Shown here: piece after piece, positions 1-8,011 of the stretch | Layout of the letters: each line of letters begins with the position of its first letter | How positions within the stretch are numbered: position 1 is the stretch's first letter | DNA from: JAFGVL01 sp963663245 | GTDB lineage: Bacteria; Bacteroidota; Bacteroidia; Bacteroidales; Paludibacteraceae | NCBI GenBank assembly: GCA_963663245.1 | Contig: OY760143.1 | Span: 1,426,001 to 1,490,000, forward strand | DNA: 64,000 bases | Reading direction: 5' to 3' | Translations under genes and position numbers: made by a program | Notes under the pieces: model-generated | Databases searched by the model: none | The model's input: the letters and a program-made list of their open reading frames with translations, nothing else | Told to the model about the DNA's origin: nothing

Positions 1-704
1 GATTGTTTAAAGATACGGTTGCCTTAAGGGTTAATGGGTTTATGAAAAATGAATCTCCATCATTTTATGAGAATGATTATATCTCAAATCACTTTATATG
101 GAACAATAATTTTGATAAAACCTTAAAGACAAACCTAGAGGCTTCTCTCAGTTTGAAAAATAAATTTGTAAATTTCTCTATAGGAGCAGGGGTTCAAAAC
201 ATTAATAAACTAATATACTTTAATGATAAGGCTGTACCAGAACAGCATGCAAATGATATTCAGCTGCTACAAGGGAATGCCATTTTAAATTTTAAATTTG
301 GACCACTATATCTTCAAAATAAAGTAGTGTATCAAAAAGCAAGTGATAATACAGCCTTACCTTTACCAGAGATAAGTTCATACAATAACTTATTTTTCGG
401 ATTTAAAATGTTTAAAAAAGTACTAACAGCTCAAATTGGAGTTGATATGTATTACCATACAGCCTATTATGCTCCTAGATATATGCCAGCAACAGGAGTG
501 TTTTATTTACAAAAAGATCAGTTAGTTGGCGATTATCCATTAGCTAGTTTGTATGGTAATTTTCATTTGAAGACCGCTACTTTTTATTTTAAATACTATC
601 ATATAAGTAAATTGTTTGTTGATCCAAATTATTTCTCTATGCCTAATTATCCTATGTATCCAGATATGTTGAGAATGGGGATATCATGGAATTTCTTTAG
701 TTAA
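1..704 (+). CDS. putative outer-membrane porin, 3' part only
   Basis: The reading frame is open from the window edge, so the 5' end of the gene lies outside; about 233 residues of the C-terminal part are visible. The segment is built of alternating polar and aromatic stretches as expected for beta strands and ends in WNFFS with a terminal aromatic region, typical of outer-membrane barrels. The stretch YYHTAYYAPRYMPATGVF resembles the Bacteroidota putative porin family (Porin_10). Family assignment is from memory of the family and not from a search. The next gene starts 33 bases later on the same strand, so the two may be co-transcribed. Substrate unknown. Confidence 0.7.
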   Translation, partial: LFKDTVALRVNGFMKNESPSFYENDYISNHFIWNNNFDKTLKTNLEASLSLKNKFVNFSIGAGVQNINKLIYFNDKAVPEQHANDIQLLQGNAILNFKFGPLYLQNKVVYQKASDNTALPLPEISSYNNLFFGFKMFKKVLTAQIGVDMYYHTAYYAPRYMPATGVFYLQKDQLVGDYPLASLYGNFHLKTATFYFKYYHISKLFVDPNYFSMPNYPMYPDMLRMGISWNFFS

Positions 705-737
705 GATACGATATTAATAATCAGTCTTCTAAACTCA

Positions 738-1541
738 ATGAAAATAAGCAAAAAACATATTTTATATGCCACTGCAATTCTAATGCTCATAGCTGCGTTT
801 GTGTTGGATAGAGTAACACGCAAAGTTGATATAGAAGAAATTCAAGAAGTAGGAGTTTTACGCATTGCTACTGATTATAATTCGGTGAATTACTTTATTG
901 AGGGAGATAGTGTTAGAGGATTTCAGTACGAACTAATAAATGTAATGTGTGACAGTTTAGGTTTAAAGCCTGAATGGGTAGTAGAAAATAATTTGGATAA
1001 AAATATTGAAGACTTAAATGCTGGTAGAATTGATATTGTTGCACGAAATATACCTGTTACAACAGAATTGCGTGAGAAGGTGGCATTTTCTTTACCAATA
1101 GTTAATACACAACAAGTACTGATACAGCGTAAAGCAAAATATAATAATAAAGTAAGGCCAATAAGGAATCAGATATTTTTAGCAAAGAAAAAAATATATG
1201 TGCCAGAGAATTCTCCAAGTATTTTGCGTTTGAAAAATCTTGAGAGTGAGATTGCTGATACAATTTTTATAAAAGAAATGCCTAATTATGAATCAGAACA
1301 ATTAATGATGATGGTAGCTAAGGCTGATATCGATTTTGCTGTTTGTGATATTCAAACGGCTAAAATTAATGCATCGTTAATGCCAGAGATTGATATTAAA
1401 ACAGCAATTAGTTTTATGCAAATGCAATCATGGGCAATGCGACATTCTTCATTTGGTTTTCAAGCAAAAGTTGATAGTTTCTTGATTCACTTTCTAAAAA
1501 CAAAGGCCTATAGAGATATTTACAGAAAATATTATAAGTAA
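738..1541 (+). CDS. membrane-anchored solute-binding protein, family 3 (MltF N-domain-like)
   Basis: 267 residues. An N-terminal hydrophobic segment (about residues 8-24) is a signal anchor or uncleaved signal; no lipobox cysteine is seen. From about residue 35 the sequence follows the bacterial extracellular solute-binding family 3 fold, with VGVLRIATDYNSVNYF, GFQYELINVMCDSLGL and LNAGRIDIVARNIPVT. In MltF this domain is followed by a lytic transglycosylase domain, but here the protein ends with the binding domain. No ABC permease is adjacent. It could bind an amino acid or a peptidoglycan fragment in the periplasm; the ligand cannot be read from sequence. It lies between the porin gene and metA. 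Confidence 0.75.
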   Translation: MKISKKHILYATAILMLIAAFVLDRVTRKVDIEEIQEVGVLRIATDYNSVNYFIEGDSVRGFQYELINVMCDSLGLKPEWVVENNLDKNIEDLNAGRIDIVARNIPVTTELREKVAFSLPIVNTQQVLIQRKAKYNNKVRPIRNQIFLAKKKIYVPENSPSILRLKNLESEIADTIFIKEMPNYESEQLMMMVAKADIDFAVCDIQTAKINASLMPEIDIKTAISFMQMQSWAMRHSSFGFQAKVDSFLIHFLKTKAYRDIYRKYYK

Positions 1542-1592
1542 ATTGGGCTTGTATTTCATTCTTAAAAAGGTAAACATCAAATCCTTTCTCTC

Positions 1593-1613
1593 TTTTAACT
1601 TTTAACTTTTAAC
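1593..1613 (+). repeat. three tandem copies of the heptamer TTTTAAC
   Basis: TTTTAAC occurs three times in direct succession and is followed by the near copy TTTTCAC. The run ends 7 bases before the metA -7 promoter element (1621-1628), so it covers the region where a -33 element would lie. A change in copy number would change promoter spacing. Whether copy number really varies is not known. Confidence 0.7.
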
Positions 1614-1620
1614 TTTTCAC

Positions 1621-1628
1621 TATATTTG
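1621..1628 (+). promoter_or_regulatory. Bacteroidota -7 promoter element for metA
   Basis: TATATTTG fits the Bacteroidota consensus TAnnTTTG exactly. It lies 32 bases before the metA start codon, giving a short leader of roughly 25 bases, too short for a SAM riboswitch. No clear TTG -33 element is present at the usual distance. Confidence 0.6.
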
Positions 1629-1660
1629 TTCTCCAATTATTAACTGTTAATTGATATCTA

Positions 1661-2578
1661 ATGCCTTTAACCATACCAGATAAACTACCTGCAATAGAAC
1701 AATTGAAGAAAGAAAATATCTTTGTTATTGATTCATCACGTGCATCAACACAAGATATTCGTCCACAGAAAATTGCGTTTCTAAATTTAATGCCAATTAA
1801 AATAACAACTGAGACTGATTTAATTCGAGTATTATCAAATTCTCCTTTGCAAATAGAACTGGATTTTATAAAAATAAGTAGTCATACTTCTAAAAATACA
1901 CCTGTTGAACATATGAAGGAATTCTATATCGATTTTGCTGAGATAAAAAAGCAGAAGTACGATGGATTAATTGTGACGGGTGCACCAATAGAGCATTTAG
2001 CATTTGAAGATGTGAAATATTGGGACGAGATGAAAGAAATATTTGATTGGGCAAAAACCCATGTTACTTCATCTTTCTTTATATGTTGGTCGGCACAGGC
2101 AGCTATGTATCATTATTATGGTGTGCCTAAGTATCCCTTAGCTAAGAAGATGTTTGGTGTGTTTGAACACTCAGTTGATGATCCGTTGAATCCAATATTT
2201 AGAGGTTTTGATGATGCTTTTTATGCTCCGCATAGTCGTTACACTGAAGTGATCAAAGAAGATATTGATAAAGTGCCTGAACTACAAATTTTATCAAAAT
2301 CTGATGACTCAGGAGTATATATGGCTATGGCCAGAAATGGTAGAGAGTTTTTTGTGACAGGTCATTCAGAATATAATCCAGGGACCTTAGATGTAGAGTA
2401 TAAACGTGATGTTGCGAAAGGGATGGAGACTGAGATTCCCCGTAATTATTATAAGAATAATGACCCTAGCCAAGAGCCTGTAGTAAGGTGGCGTTCGCAT
2501 GCCAATTTATTATTCACTAATTGGTTGAATTATTTCGTTTACCAAGAGACTCCATTTGATATTAATGATATTCATTAA
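1661..2578 (+). CDS. metA: homoserine O-acetyltransferase (MetA family)
   Basis: 305 residues, the normal MetA length. It activates homoserine by acylation, the first committed step to methionine, in the cytoplasm. Key residues fall at the classical positions: catalytic Cys142 in FFICWSAQA, His235 and Glu237 in VTGHSEYNP. Position 111 after TGAPI is Glu. In characterised MetA proteins Glu111 gives acetyl-CoA use and Gly111 gives succinyl-CoA use, so this is predicted to be an acetyltransferase despite the common name homoserine O-succinyltransferase. The start ATG lies just downstream of a TAnnTTTG promoter. A U32 peptidase-family gene follows, an order also familiar from other Bacteroidales. 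Confidence 0.95.
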   Translation: MPLTIPDKLPAIEQLKKENIFVIDSSRASTQDIRPQKIAFLNLMPIKITTETDLIRVLSNSPLQIELDFIKISSHTSKNTPVEHMKEFYIDFAEIKKQKYDGLIVTGAPIEHLAFEDVKYWDEMKEIFDWAKTHVTSSFFICWSAQAAMYHYYGVPKYPLAKKMFGVFEHSVDDPLNPIFRGFDDAFYAPHSRYTEVIKEDIDKVPELQILSKSDDSGVYMAMARNGREFFVTGHSEYNPGTLDVEYKRDVAKGMETEIPRNYYKNNDPSQEPVVRWRSHANLLFTNWLNYFVYQETPFDINDIH

Positions 2579-2582
2579 ATGA

Positions 2583-2612
2583 TGTAGAGACGCTATATAT
2601 TGCGTCTCTACA
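2583..2612. repeat. palindromic intergenic element (11-bp perfect inverted repeat)
   Basis: TGTAGAGACGC (2583-2593) is followed after 8 bases by its exact reverse complement GCGTCTCTACA (2602-2612). It sits alone between metA and the U32 gene. The core GTAGAGACG...CGTCTCTAC resembles small palindromic repeats that I remember from intergenic DNA of cyanobacteria and Bacteroidota. It could also act as a weak terminator, since CGTTTTAATA follows, but there is no real U-run. Confidence 0.6.
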
Positions 2613-2631
2613 CGTTTTAATAAATTACCTC

Positions 2632-4482
2632 ATGCGCTCCATTGAACTTCTTTCTCCAGCCAAAAACTTAGATTGTGGATTAGCCGCTATTAATCATGGT
2701 GCTGATGCTGTATACATTGGTGCAGATAAGTTTGGAGCTAGAGCTGTAGCAGGAAATTCTATTGAAGATATTGCAAGCTTGGTAAAATATGCCCATTCAT
2801 ATAATGCTAAAACCTATGCTGCTTTTAATACCATCCTTAACGATGAAGAGCTAGAAGATGCAAGAAAGCTAATATGGCGATTGTATGAAGCAGGAGCTGA
2901 TGCTTTGATTATTCAAGATATGGGAGTGCTTCAAATGGATTTACCTCCAATAGCTATACATGCAAGTACACAAACCGACAATAGAACAGTAGAAAAAGTA
3001 CAGTTTTTAGAAGAAGCAGGTTTTTCTCAAGTTGTTTTAGCTCGCGAGTTAAATCTAGAACAAATTAAAAACATAGCTTCTCAAACCTCAGTTCCATTAG
3101 AGTTTTTCGTGCACGGCTCTTTATGTGTTAGTTATAGTGGTCAGTGTTATATTAGTGAAGCAATGGTTGGGCGTTCTGCCAATAGAGGCTCTTGTGCTCA
3201 ATATTGTCGTTTGCCTTATGATTTAGTCGATGCCAATGGAAATGTATTGATGAATGATAAACATTTGTTATCTCTAAAAGATTTAAACCTTTCGAGTCAT
3301 TTAGAAGAGTTGTTAGATGCAGGTGTTAGTTCATTTAAGATTGAAGGTCGCTTAAAAGAGGCTGATTATGTGAAGAATATTACAGCTTATTATCGACAGA
3401 AGCTAGATAGAATTTTAGAAGGGTCATCTTTGTATAAGCAAGCATCCTCAGGGAAAACATCATTTTTCTTTACTCCAAATCCACAGAAATCATTTCAGAG
3501 AGGAGAAACCAATTATTTCTTAGAAGGAAGAAATGAGCAAATTACTTCTTTTGATACTCCAAAATCTATAGGAGAGTATATAGGAGAGGTAGATAAAATA
3601 GGTAATAATTCATTAGATATTACTGGAAATACTACCCTGCATAATGGTGACGGTTTATGTTATGTTCATGACAAAGGCTTTGAAGGGTTTAGAGTGAATA
3701 GAGTAGAGGGAAAGCACTTGGTTTTAACACAGATGCCTAAACTTAAAAAAGGGACAAAGCTGTATAGAAATTATGATATTGATTTTGAAAAACAATTACA
3801 AGGGAACTCATCGGAAAGGAAAATTGCAATTGAGATTCAATTTAAGGAAATAGAAAATGGATTTCAGCTAGTACTTAAGGATGAAGATAATAATGTGCTG
3901 GAGTATTTTTGCGAAGCAGAAAAAGAGTTAGCAAAAAATGAAGAGAAAGCACTAGATACTATTCGTGTACAACTGGGGAAATTGGGTAATACAGTATTTG
4001 CTGCATCAGTAATTAACATAGATTTATCAAAAGCTTATTTTATACCATCATCTCACTTAGCTAATTGGCGAAGAGAGGCAGTGGAAAAATTAGAACAGCT
4101 CCGTAGCTCCATATATAAAGTGTGTTTGGAGAAAATATATCCAACGACTCATCCATATCCAGAAGATACAATTAGTTATTTAGGCAATGTGCATAATCAC
4201 TTAGCTGATGCATTTTATCAGCAACATGGCGTAACAACTATTCAATCGTCTTTTGAGAATGAAAATTTAGATGAAGTGCCTTTAATGTATACGCGTCATT
4301 GTTTAAAATATAGCTTGGGAGCTTGTAATCGTTTTAGTGAAAATACAGAACAAAAAGTTGCATTTAGTGAAGCTCTTTTTTTGAAACAAAATGACACTTT
4401 ATTTTCATTAGAGTTTGATTGTGAGAATTGCCAAATGTTAATTAAGAAATCGAATTTTAATGAAGATGATTTATCAAAATAA
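2632..4482 (+). CDS. U32 peptidase-family protein, RlhA/TrhP-like RNA hydroxylation enzyme
   Basis: 616 residues, close to E. coli RlhA (about 650) and longer than TrhP (about 450). The N-terminal half is the U32 domain: LLSPAKN, GADAVYIGADKFGAR, FFVHGSLCVSYSGQC, then RSANRGSCAQYCRLPY. Cys165, Cys172, Cys188 and Cys192 form the conserved cysteine set that would hold an iron-sulfur cluster. The C-terminal half corresponds to the DUF3656 'collagenase-like' region, and near the end there is a further CENC motif. Members of this family that have been studied hydroxylate tRNA uridine-34 or 23S rRNA cytidine-2501 using prephenate-derived chemistry; the original protease name is misleading. Length favours the RlhA type, but the target RNA is not proven. 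Confidence 0.85.
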   Translation: MRSIELLSPAKNLDCGLAAINHGADAVYIGADKFGARAVAGNSIEDIASLVKYAHSYNAKTYAAFNTILNDEELEDARKLIWRLYEAGADALIIQDMGVLQMDLPPIAIHASTQTDNRTVEKVQFLEEAGFSQVVLARELNLEQIKNIASQTSVPLEFFVHGSLCVSYSGQCYISEAMVGRSANRGSCAQYCRLPYDLVDANGNVLMNDKHLLSLKDLNLSSHLEELLDAGVSSFKIEGRLKEADYVKNITAYYRQKLDRILEGSSLYKQASSGKTSFFFTPNPQKSFQRGETNYFLEGRNEQITSFDTPKSIGEYIGEVDKIGNNSLDITGNTTLHNGDGLCYVHDKGFEGFRVNRVEGKHLVLTQMPKLKKGTKLYRNYDIDFEKQLQGNSSERKIAIEIQFKEIENGFQLVLKDEDNNVLEYFCEAEKELAKNEEKALDTIRVQLGKLGNTVFAASVINIDLSKAYFIPSSHLANWRREAVEKLEQLRSSIYKVCLEKIYPTTHPYPEDTISYLGNVHNHLADAFYQQHGVTTIQSSFENENLDEVPLMYTRHCLKYSLGACNRFSENTEQKVAFSEALFLKQNDTLFSLEFDCENCQMLIKKSNFNEDDLSK

Positions 4483-4526
4483 TTGTAAATTTGTTTTTAT
4501 ATCAGCTATTTAGAAATATTCGGCTT

Positions 4527-5360
4527 ATGAAAATTCCTTTTAAAAACATACTTTTCTTTACTTGTGTACTTTTAATTCAACCTTTGAGTGCAATACAAGA
4601 AACATCAATTAAACAAAAGTTCTCGATTAAAGAAGCTTCAAAAAATGGTTTGATTAATTATCGCTTGTCAGGGACTGATGGATCGCATTATTCTGATTGC
4701 ATGGGACTTGTTTTACAGAGTAATACTGATTCTGCATTGGTTTTAGATATAAAGGCAGGAACGGAACTTATCCCTCATAATCATAAATTTCAAACTATGA
4801 TTGTAACACGTGATGATGAATTTCTTTTGCCAGGGAAAGCCATAAAATCATATACTATGTATGCTATGTGTGGTGAATTTTATGATGAACCACCAATAGC
4901 TACTACAATTTATAATATTGGTGATATTTCTCAGAAGAAAGATGTAGCTAAATTAGCTAGATATATTGATTATAGTGCCAAGCAAAATTATAAGGGACAA
5001 TATGCTATGTGGTCTGTAACTGATCAAATTAGCAATAAAGATTTAAAAAAGTACGGTGCGACAAATATTGATATCAATGATGTGCTAGATATGACTAAAG
5101 AGGCCAAAATTCCAGTGAAGCTTGTTTATACAAAGTCAAAAAAAGAAGTAAAGAAGAAAAAAGTAAAAGCTCTTGTGAAATCAGTTGTTGAAGAGGTGAA
5201 GACTATAAAACCACCTAAGCCAGAACAAATTATAGAAGAAAACAAGGATGACACAGCATTGAGGAGATATGGGTATCAAGTAATAGCAGGTATTTTGTTA
5301 GTTTCAGGTGTTCTAGCATTTGCTATTAGAAGAAAAAAGAAAAAGATGTCAGAGGTGTAG
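4527..5360 (+). CDS. exported protein of unknown function with C-terminal membrane anchor
   Basis: An open frame begins at a TTG at 4491, but the ATG at 4527 gives a clean signal peptide (MKIPFKNILFFTCVLLIQPLSA) and is preferred; 277 residues. After the signal come about 180 residues without a recognised domain, then a lysine-rich linker (about residues 180-215, KKEVKKKKVKALVKS) and a C-terminal transmembrane helix (about 250-270) followed by RRKKKKMSEV. This gives a periplasmic domain tethered by a single helix with a short basic cytoplasmic tail. It starts 44 bases after the U32 gene and is convergent with the ABC transporter genes. I do not recognise the family. Confidence 0.7.
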   Translation: MKIPFKNILFFTCVLLIQPLSAIQETSIKQKFSIKEASKNGLINYRLSGTDGSHYSDCMGLVLQSNTDSALVLDIKAGTELIPHNHKFQTMIVTRDDEFLLPGKAIKSYTMYAMCGEFYDEPPIATTIYNIGDISQKKDVAKLARYIDYSAKQNYKGQYAMWSVTDQISNKDLKKYGATNIDINDVLDMTKEAKIPVKLVYTKSKKEVKKKKVKALVKSVVEEVKTIKPPKPEQIIEENKDDTALRRYGYQVIAGILLVSGVLAFAIRRKKKKMSEV

Positions 5361-5365
5361 TTTAT

Positions 5366-6133
5366 TTATAGCTTTAATCTAAAATTTCCTAGTTCAGCAT
5401 TAAACTCTACAGCGTTATTGGCAAAGGTCTTTTGAATTAATCCTTTGGCAACTAAGCTTTTTGGTTTTCCACATTCAATACCATTTTCATTCATTAACCA
5501 TAATTGATCACTTGCTTGTATCGCTAAATCTAGTTCATGAGTAGATAGTACAATAGCCTTATTCGTTTTTTTGGCTAGCTTTCGTAATAAGAGTATTATA
5601 TCTACACGGTTTGGTAAGTCAAGATGTGCAGTAGGTTCATCTAAAAATATTAACGCTGTATCTTGTGCTAAAGCCTTTGCAATCATAGCACGTTGTTTTT
5701 CTCCATCAGACAGCTCATTAATAGGGCTGTCTTTTTTATGAGAAAGTTGTACCATCTCTATTGCCTCTAATGTTTTCTCTTGGTCTATACTATTGCTATT
5801 TCCGAGCCAAGATGTGTGTGGGTATCGCCCTGTAAATACTAATTCGAATACAGTAAGATTTTCCACCTCTATTTTATCGGTAAGTACTAAGGATAGTACT
5901 AATGCTTTCTCTGTGTTTGAAAGCTCTTGCAAGTCTTTGTTGTTTAAAGTTATTGTTCCATTAAGGGATTTCTGAAGCCCAGCCATGCTACGTAATAGAG
6001 TTGATTTTCCACAACCATTGGGACCAATTAAACAGATCAATTCTCCAGTTTGAACTTCCAAGTTTAGGTTAGATTGAATGGCCGTTTTTTTATAGCCAAT
6101 AGCAAGCTTGGTTGTTTGTAGAATTACACTCAT
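5366..6133 (-). CDS. iron/cobalamin-type ABC transporter ATP-binding protein
   Basis: 255 residues from the ATG at 6133. That ATG overlaps the stop of the permease gene (TAATG), which argues for translational coupling and against the upstream ATG at 6157. The domains are complete: Walker A GPNGCGKS (37-44), signature LSDGE (141-145), Walker B LIFLDE (161-166), D-loop and switch His199 (STHE). The Q-loop position reads SLVLTDK without a glutamine, a variation I remember from other Bacteroidota members of this family. It powers the FecCD-type permease encoded immediately upstream. The substrate, ferric siderophore, haem or cobalamin, cannot be decided from this subunit. Confidence 0.9.
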   Translation of the reverse strand: MSVILQTTKLAIGYKKTAIQSNLNLEVQTGELICLIGPNGCGKSTLLRSMAGLQKSLNGTITLNNKDLQELSNTEKALVLSLVLTDKIEVENLTVFELVFTGRYPHTSWLGNSNSIDQEKTLEAIEMVQLSHKKDSPINELSDGEKQRAMIAKALAQDTALIFLDEPTAHLDLPNRVDIILLLRKLAKKTNKAIVLSTHELDLAIQASDQLWLMNENGIECGKPKSLVAKGLIQKTFANNAVEFNAELGNFRLKL

Positions 6134-7143
6134 TATTTTTTCTTTAAAATTATCCAAATAATTAATGGTGCTCCAAATAATGCACTAACTGCATTGATAG
6201 GAATAGTATATACACTTAACTGAGTAACCATATCGCAAACTAACAATAAACTTGCTCCACATAAAATGGAAGCAGGAATGATAACTTGATGATTAGAAGA
6301 GCGGAACAGTCCACGAGCAATATGAGGAACAGCAACGCCAATAAATGCAATAGGACCAGTAAAGGCTGTAATAGATCCAGCTAATAAGCCTGTGGCTACA
6401 ATTATAACGAAACGAGAACGTATTACAGATACGCCTAACCCTTTGGCATAATTTTCTCCTAATAGTAAGGCATTTAATTGCTTCTGAATAAAAAAGGCTA
6501 GTGTTAATCCAGCAACAACAATAGGTGCCATTATTTGCATATAGGTCCAGCTTACAGCTGATAGACTACCGAGTGTCCATACAACAAATAGTTTTAAAGC
6601 ATCTGGGTTACTATGGTTTTGTATTACACTTACCAAAGCTCCAGCCATACTGCCAAACATAATTCCTATAATCAAAAGAGATACAGAATTTCGTATTTTA
6701 AAAGAAACACTTAGCATAATCAACAGTATGCCTATGCCACCAATAACAGCTGCTATTATTAAGCCCCATCCAGAAGAGCCAAAGCTTATTGGAAGAAGGC
6801 TGCCTGCCATTACAAATAAGGCAACGCCAAGACTAGCTCCTGAGCTAACACCTAACACGTCTGGACCAGCCAATGGGTTTTGAAAAAGTGTTTGCATTAA
6901 TAACCCAGCAACAGAAAGAGCTGCACCAGCAAGAATAGCTGTAATCGCTTTTGGTAATCTAAAATTGATAATTATTTCGTAGAAAGTGCTGTCCTGATTT
7001 TGTCCAGATATAGATTGTAGGATGTCTGATATGGGAATTGATACACTTCCAAAAACTAAGTCAGCAATAAACAACAAAGTAGACAAGAATAGTAAGCCTA
7101 CAAATAATAGGGTAGTACGTGTATTTTGACTTGTTTTAATCAT
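6133..7143 (-). CDS. FecCD-family ABC transporter permease
   Basis: 336 residues, the usual length, with about ten hydrophobic helices. Family motifs are visible: FRLPKAITAILAGAALSVAGLLMQ, NPLAGPDVLGVSSGASLG, and FTGPIAFIGVAVPHIAR near the site that contacts the ATPase. It forms the inner-membrane channel for import of ferric siderophores, haem or cobalamin. The ATPase gene overlaps its stop. The cognate binding protein is most likely the one at 8012-9136, also on the minus strand, but rluF lies between them on the plus strand. On the minus strand just before this gene there is a TTTTCTTTG stretch, one mismatch from a -7 element, so it may have its own promoter. Confidence 0.9.
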   Translation of the reverse strand: MIKTSQNTRTTLLFVGLLFLSTLLFIADLVFGSVSIPISDILQSISGQNQDSTFYEIIINFRLPKAITAILAGAALSVAGLLMQTLFQNPLAGPDVLGVSSGASLGVALFVMAGSLLPISFGSSGWGLIIAAVIGGIGILLIMLSVSFKIRNSVSLLIIGIMFGSMAGALVSVIQNHSNPDALKLFVVWTLGSLSAVSWTYMQIMAPIVVAGLTLAFFIQKQLNALLLGENYAKGLGVSVIRSRFVIIVATGLLAGSITAFTGPIAFIGVAVPHIARGLFRSSNHQVIIPASILCGASLLLVCDMVTQLSVYTIPINAVSALFGAPLIIWIILKKK

Positions 7144-7216
7144 GCTGCTTAATTTCTAAATGCAAAGAAAATAAAAATTCCTCGCGTCATAAGGTCTTTA
7201 GGAATAATTCTTCTCT

Positions 7217-7224
7217 TATATTTG
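7217..7224 (+). promoter_or_regulatory. -7 promoter element for rluF
   Basis: TATATTTG matches TAnnTTTG exactly and lies 13 bases before the ATG of rluF, implying a nearly leaderless or very short-leader transcript. No clear -33 TTG is seen. Confidence 0.5.
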
Positions 7225-7237
7225 CAAAAAAAAGATA

Positions 7238-7969
7238 ATGACAGAACCAAAACGCATTAATAAGTATATAGCTGAAACAGGATTTTGCTCTCGTAGAGAG
7301 GCTGATAGATTGGTAGAGAAAGGTCAAGTCTTTATTGATGGGAAAAAAGCAGAAATGGGTAGTAAGGTGCTTTCTAGGCAACAAGTAAAGGTAAACGGAC
7401 AAACAATTAATACAGATGTAGAACGAGTTTATATTGTTTGTAATAAGCCTGTAGGAGTAGTAAGCACGACTGACCCTAAGGAGAAGAAAAACATTGTTAA
7501 ACATATTAATCATCCACAGCGTATATTCCATATAGGTCGTTTAGATAAAGATTCTCAAGGATTAATATTGTTGACGAATGATGGTGATATTGTGAACAAA
7601 ATTCTTCGTGCAGGGAACAATCATGAAAAAGAATATATCGTAACAGTAAACAAAGCTATTACTGAGAGTTTTTTGAGAAAGATGCAATCAGGAATTCCTA
7701 TTCTAGGCACCACCACTAAACCTTGTAAAGTTGAAAAGATTAGTAATACTGTATTTCGAATAATTCTTGTTGAAGGACTTAATCGTCAAATTAGACGTAT
7801 GTGTGAATATTTAGATTATGAGGTGCGGAAGTTAGACCGTATCCGAATTATGAACATTACTTTAGGCAACCTTAAGATAGGAGATTGGAGGGAGCTAACA
7901 AAGTCTGAGATGCGTGAATTAGACAGACTGATTGAAGGTTCAAGTAAAACGGAAGAGGCTTCTTATTAA
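7238..7969 (+). CDS. rluF: 23S rRNA pseudouridine synthase, RluF type
   Basis: 243 residues. An S4 RNA-binding domain (about residues 6-55, INKYIAETGFCSRREADRL) is followed by the RluB/E/F catalytic domain. The catalytic aspartate is Asp103 in GRLDKDSQGL. The C-terminal block RRMCEYLDYEVRKLDRIRI and IGDWRELTKSEM match RluF, which modifies U2604 of 23S rRNA. It lies on the opposite strand between two pieces of an ABC transporter that are otherwise expected to be adjacent. The antisense frame at 7187-7531 is a shadow. Confidence 0.88.
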   Translation: MTEPKRINKYIAETGFCSRREADRLVEKGQVFIDGKKAEMGSKVLSRQQVKVNGQTINTDVERVYIVCNKPVGVVSTTDPKEKKNIVKHINHPQRIFHIGRLDKDSQGLILLTNDGDIVNKILRAGNNHEKEYIVTVNKAITESFLRKMQSGIPILGTTTKPCKVEKISNTVFRIILVEGLNRQIRRMCEYLDYEVRKLDRIRIMNITLGNLKIGDWRELTKSEMRELDRLIEGSSKTEEASY

Positions 7970-8011
7970 TGGTAAATGATTAGTGGTGAATGGTTAATGA
8001 AAAAGCTTTTG

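Noticed and set aside
738..1541. MltF lytic transglycosylase
   Set aside because: Only the solute-binding domain is there; the transglycosylase domain is missing and no frameshifted remainder is visible downstream.
1629..1660. SAM riboswitch before metA
   Set aside because: The leader after the probable promoter is only about 25-30 bases, too short for the known aptamers.
7187..7531. 114-codon frame opposite the 5' part of rluF
   Set aside because: Antisense shadow of a well conserved gene, with no recognisable protein.
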